NCBI GenBank assembly: GCA_947383685.1
Contig: CANDEE010000046.1
Span: forward strand, 1-14,197
Length of the DNA stretch: 14,197 nucleotides
Source: an uncultured Pseudoflavonifractor sp.
Lineage (GTDB): Bacteria; Bacillota; Clostridia; Oscillospirales; Oscillospiraceae
Direction: 5' to 3'
Numbering within the stretch: position 1 is the first letter of the stretch; every line of letters starts with the position of its first letter. Below the pieces are notes generated by a model that made no database searches, was not told the origin of the DNA, and saw only the letters and a list, made by a program, of their open reading frames with translations. Positions 13,071-14,197 of the stretch are shown piece by piece. The translations under genes and the position numbers were made by a program.

Positions 13071-13970
13071 TTATAACAGGGCTTCCACAAAGCTCTCCGG
13101 CTCAAAGGGCATCAAATCGTCGATGCCCTCCCCCACGCCGATAAATTTCACAGGGACTCCCAGCTCACGGGCAATAGCAATGACAATGCCGCCCTTGGCG
13201 GTGCCGTCCAGCTTGGTAAGGACGACCCCGGTAAGACCCGCCGACTCCATGAACTGCTTGGCTTGAATGAGGCCGTTCTGCCCCGTGGTGGCGTCCAGCA
13301 CCAAAAGGGTCTCCCGGCTGGCCTGCGGCAATTCCCGGTCGATGACACGGGAAATTTTGTTCAGCTCATTCATTAAATTCTGTTTGTTGTGAAGCCGTCC
13401 GGCAGTATCCACCAGCACCACGTCCGCCTTCCGTGCCCTGGCGGCGGTGCAGGCGTCAAAGACGACCGCCGCAGGGTCGGCTCCCTCATGCTGGCGAATG
13501 ATGTCCACCCCCGCCCGCTCGGCCCAAATGGTGAGCTGATCGGCAGCGGCGGCCCGGAAGGTGTCTCCGGCCGCCATCAGGACCCGCTGGCCCTGCCCCT
13601 TCATCCGGGCGGCCAGCTTGCCGATGGTAGTGGTTTTTCCCACCCCGTTGACCCCAATGAAAAGGCACACGGCAGGGCGGTTTTCCAGGTTCAGCTCCGT
13701 GCCGCCGATGTTCAAAAGCCCAGTCAAAATGTCCTTCAGAGTTTCCCTGGCCTCGGCGGCGGACTTGCACTTGCCCAGCTTTGCCCGGCGGCGCAATTCG
13801 CCGCTGATCTCCAGGGCGGTGTCCACCCCCACATCGGAGAGGATCAGGGTCTCCTCCAGGCCGTCATAAAAGTCATCGTCCAGCTCCCCGGCAAAAAGCT
13901 GGTCAAAGGAGTGTCCGATATTCTCCTTGGTGCGGGTAAGACCCTGCTTGATCTTTTCAAAAAAGCCCAT
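13071..13970 (-). CDS. ftsY: Signal recognition particle receptor FtsY
   Basis: 299 residues. The N domain is about 1-95, with no long acidic A domain, as in many Gram-positive FtsY proteins; instead the start (MGFFEKIKQGLTRTKENIGH) is a basic amphipathic helix that can bind membrane. The GTPase G domain carries GVNGVGKT (106-113, P loop), DTFRAAAADQL (136-146), DTAGR (188-192), TKLDGTAKGG (252-261) and GVGE (278-281). FtsY docks SRP-ribosome complexes at the membrane for protein insertion. ATG 13970 follows GGGAGG. In Firmicutes ftsY often sits with smc and rnc; here rph follows and a small membrane protein precedes (14-nt gap). No promoter lies in that gap, so transcription starts further upstream. 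Confidence 0.97.
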   Translation of the reverse strand: MGFFEKIKQGLTRTKENIGHSFDQLFAGELDDDFYDGLEETLILSDVGVDTALEISGELRRRAKLGKCKSAAEARETLKDILTGLLNIGGTELNLENRPAVCLFIGVNGVGKTTTIGKLAARMKGQGQRVLMAAGDTFRAAAADQLTIWAERAGVDIIRQHEGADPAAVVFDACTAARARKADVVLVDTAGRLHNKQNLMNELNKISRVIDRELPQASRETLLVLDATTGQNGLIQAKQFMESAGLTGVVLTKLDGTAKGGIVIAIARELGVPVKFIGVGEGIDDLMPFEPESFVEALL

Positions 13971-13984
13971 GGTTTTCCTCCCGG

Positions 13985-14197
13985 TTATTTGGCATCAAAG
14001 TCAATTTTCTTCCCACAGTAGGGGCAATACTCTCCCCCGTCACGGCCCATAAATCTCCTGCAGGCCGGGCAGCGCCACCAACATAGATTCAGGGTCAGGC
14101 CCACAATGATACCCCCGATCACCAGATACTTAAAAAGCTCAGGCAAACCGCCGTCAACGACCAGAATCAAAAAAAGGAGAACCATCGCGATCCCAAG
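13985..14197 (-). CDS. Small membrane protein with zinc ribbon (5' end may lie outside window)
   Basis: The frame is open to the right edge. An ATG at 14185 gives 66 residues, but no ribosome binding site is seen in the 12 bases before it, and the preceding codons (LGIA) continue a hydrophobic stretch, so the true start is probably further upstream. Visible parts are a hydrophobic segment (VLLFLILVV), a second membrane helix (FKYLVIGGIIVGLTLNLCWW) and a C-terminal zinc ribbon with two CPxC pairs (CPAC, then CPYC 11 residues later). I do not recognise a specific family. Position directly before ftsY (14-nt gap) places it in the same transcript. Confidence 0.65.
   Translation of the reverse strand, partial: LGIAMVLLFLILVVDGGLPELFKYLVIGGIIVGLTLNLCWWRCPACRRFMGRDGGEYCPYCGKKIDFDAK

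Noticed and set aside
11657..13144. 495-codon plus-strand frame opposite rdgB and rph
   Set aside because: Both minus-strand genes are complete and conserved; the plus frame is a by-product of third-position G/C.
1..14197. CRISPR, tRNA, rRNA, transposon or phage elements
   Set aside because: No regularly spaced repeats, cloverleaf segments, rRNA-like stretches, transposase or integrase motifs, or terminal inverted repeats were seen on either strand.

Overview
The window looks like ordinary chromosomal DNA of a GC-rich Gram-positive anaerobe of the class Clostridia, probably close to the Oscillospiraceae (Flavonifractor/Lawsonibacter-like). The reasons are strong AGGAGG-type ribosome binding sites, consensus sigma-A promoters, an LCP wall-assembly protein, YqeG, YqeK, YhbY and RsfS homologues, an FtsY lacking a long acidic domain, and heavy use of G/C at third codon positions. 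The taxonomic call is an inference from gene content, not from a marker phylogeny. I see no rRNA, tRNA, CRISPR array, insertion sequence, integrase or phage gene.

Layout. (1) 1-866: the 3' end of leuS, closed by a strong hairpin terminator. (2) 870-1943: on the minus strand, an XRE regulator fused to a multi-spanning membrane domain. Its upstream region holds two dyads and is shared with the rpsU promoter. (3) 1838-2167: rpsU as a single-gene unit with a perfect consensus promoter, a short leader hairpin and a bidirectional terminator. (4) 2169-4392: a minus-strand GH18-like protein, divergent from a plus-strand pair made of a YqeG-type HAD phosphatase and an endonuclease-IV-like TIM barrel. 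(5) 4378-4906: an AT-richer regulatory island where a small DUF6809-like protein (minus) faces a compact XRE repressor (plus) across repeated CTTAG/CTAAG sequences. (6) 4939-7401: an M24 aminopeptidase, a GNAT acetyltransferase and a VanX/DdpX-like D,D-dipeptidase, tightly packed downstream of the XRE gene and ended by a bidirectional terminator. (7) 7436-14197: a long minus-strand housekeeping cluster, read from the right edge leftwards: membrane zinc-ribbon protein, ftsY, rph, rdgB, yhbY, a fused nadD-yqeK, an LCP-family protein, rsfS and a lipoprotein. Its gaps are 39 nt or less, or the genes overlap.

How the genes work together. The minus cluster combines membrane targeting (FtsY), RNA 3'-end processing (RNase PH), nucleotide-pool cleaning (RdgB, YqeK), ribosome assembly and silencing (YhbY, RsfS), NAD synthesis (NadD) and wall-polymer attachment (LCP). 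This extends the usual Firmicutes yhbY-nadD-yqeK-rsfS neighbourhood. The plus-strand peptidase/acetyltransferase/dipeptidase group suggests handling of peptides or wall-derived dipeptides, possibly under the small XRE repressor.

The most unusual points are the NadD-YqeK fusion, the DUF6809/XRE divergent regulatory module, the endonuclease-IV-like protein with one zinc-ligand position changed, and the LCP protein with a long Pro/Ser/Thr-rich tail. I found no clear evidence for a wholly new defence or mobile system.
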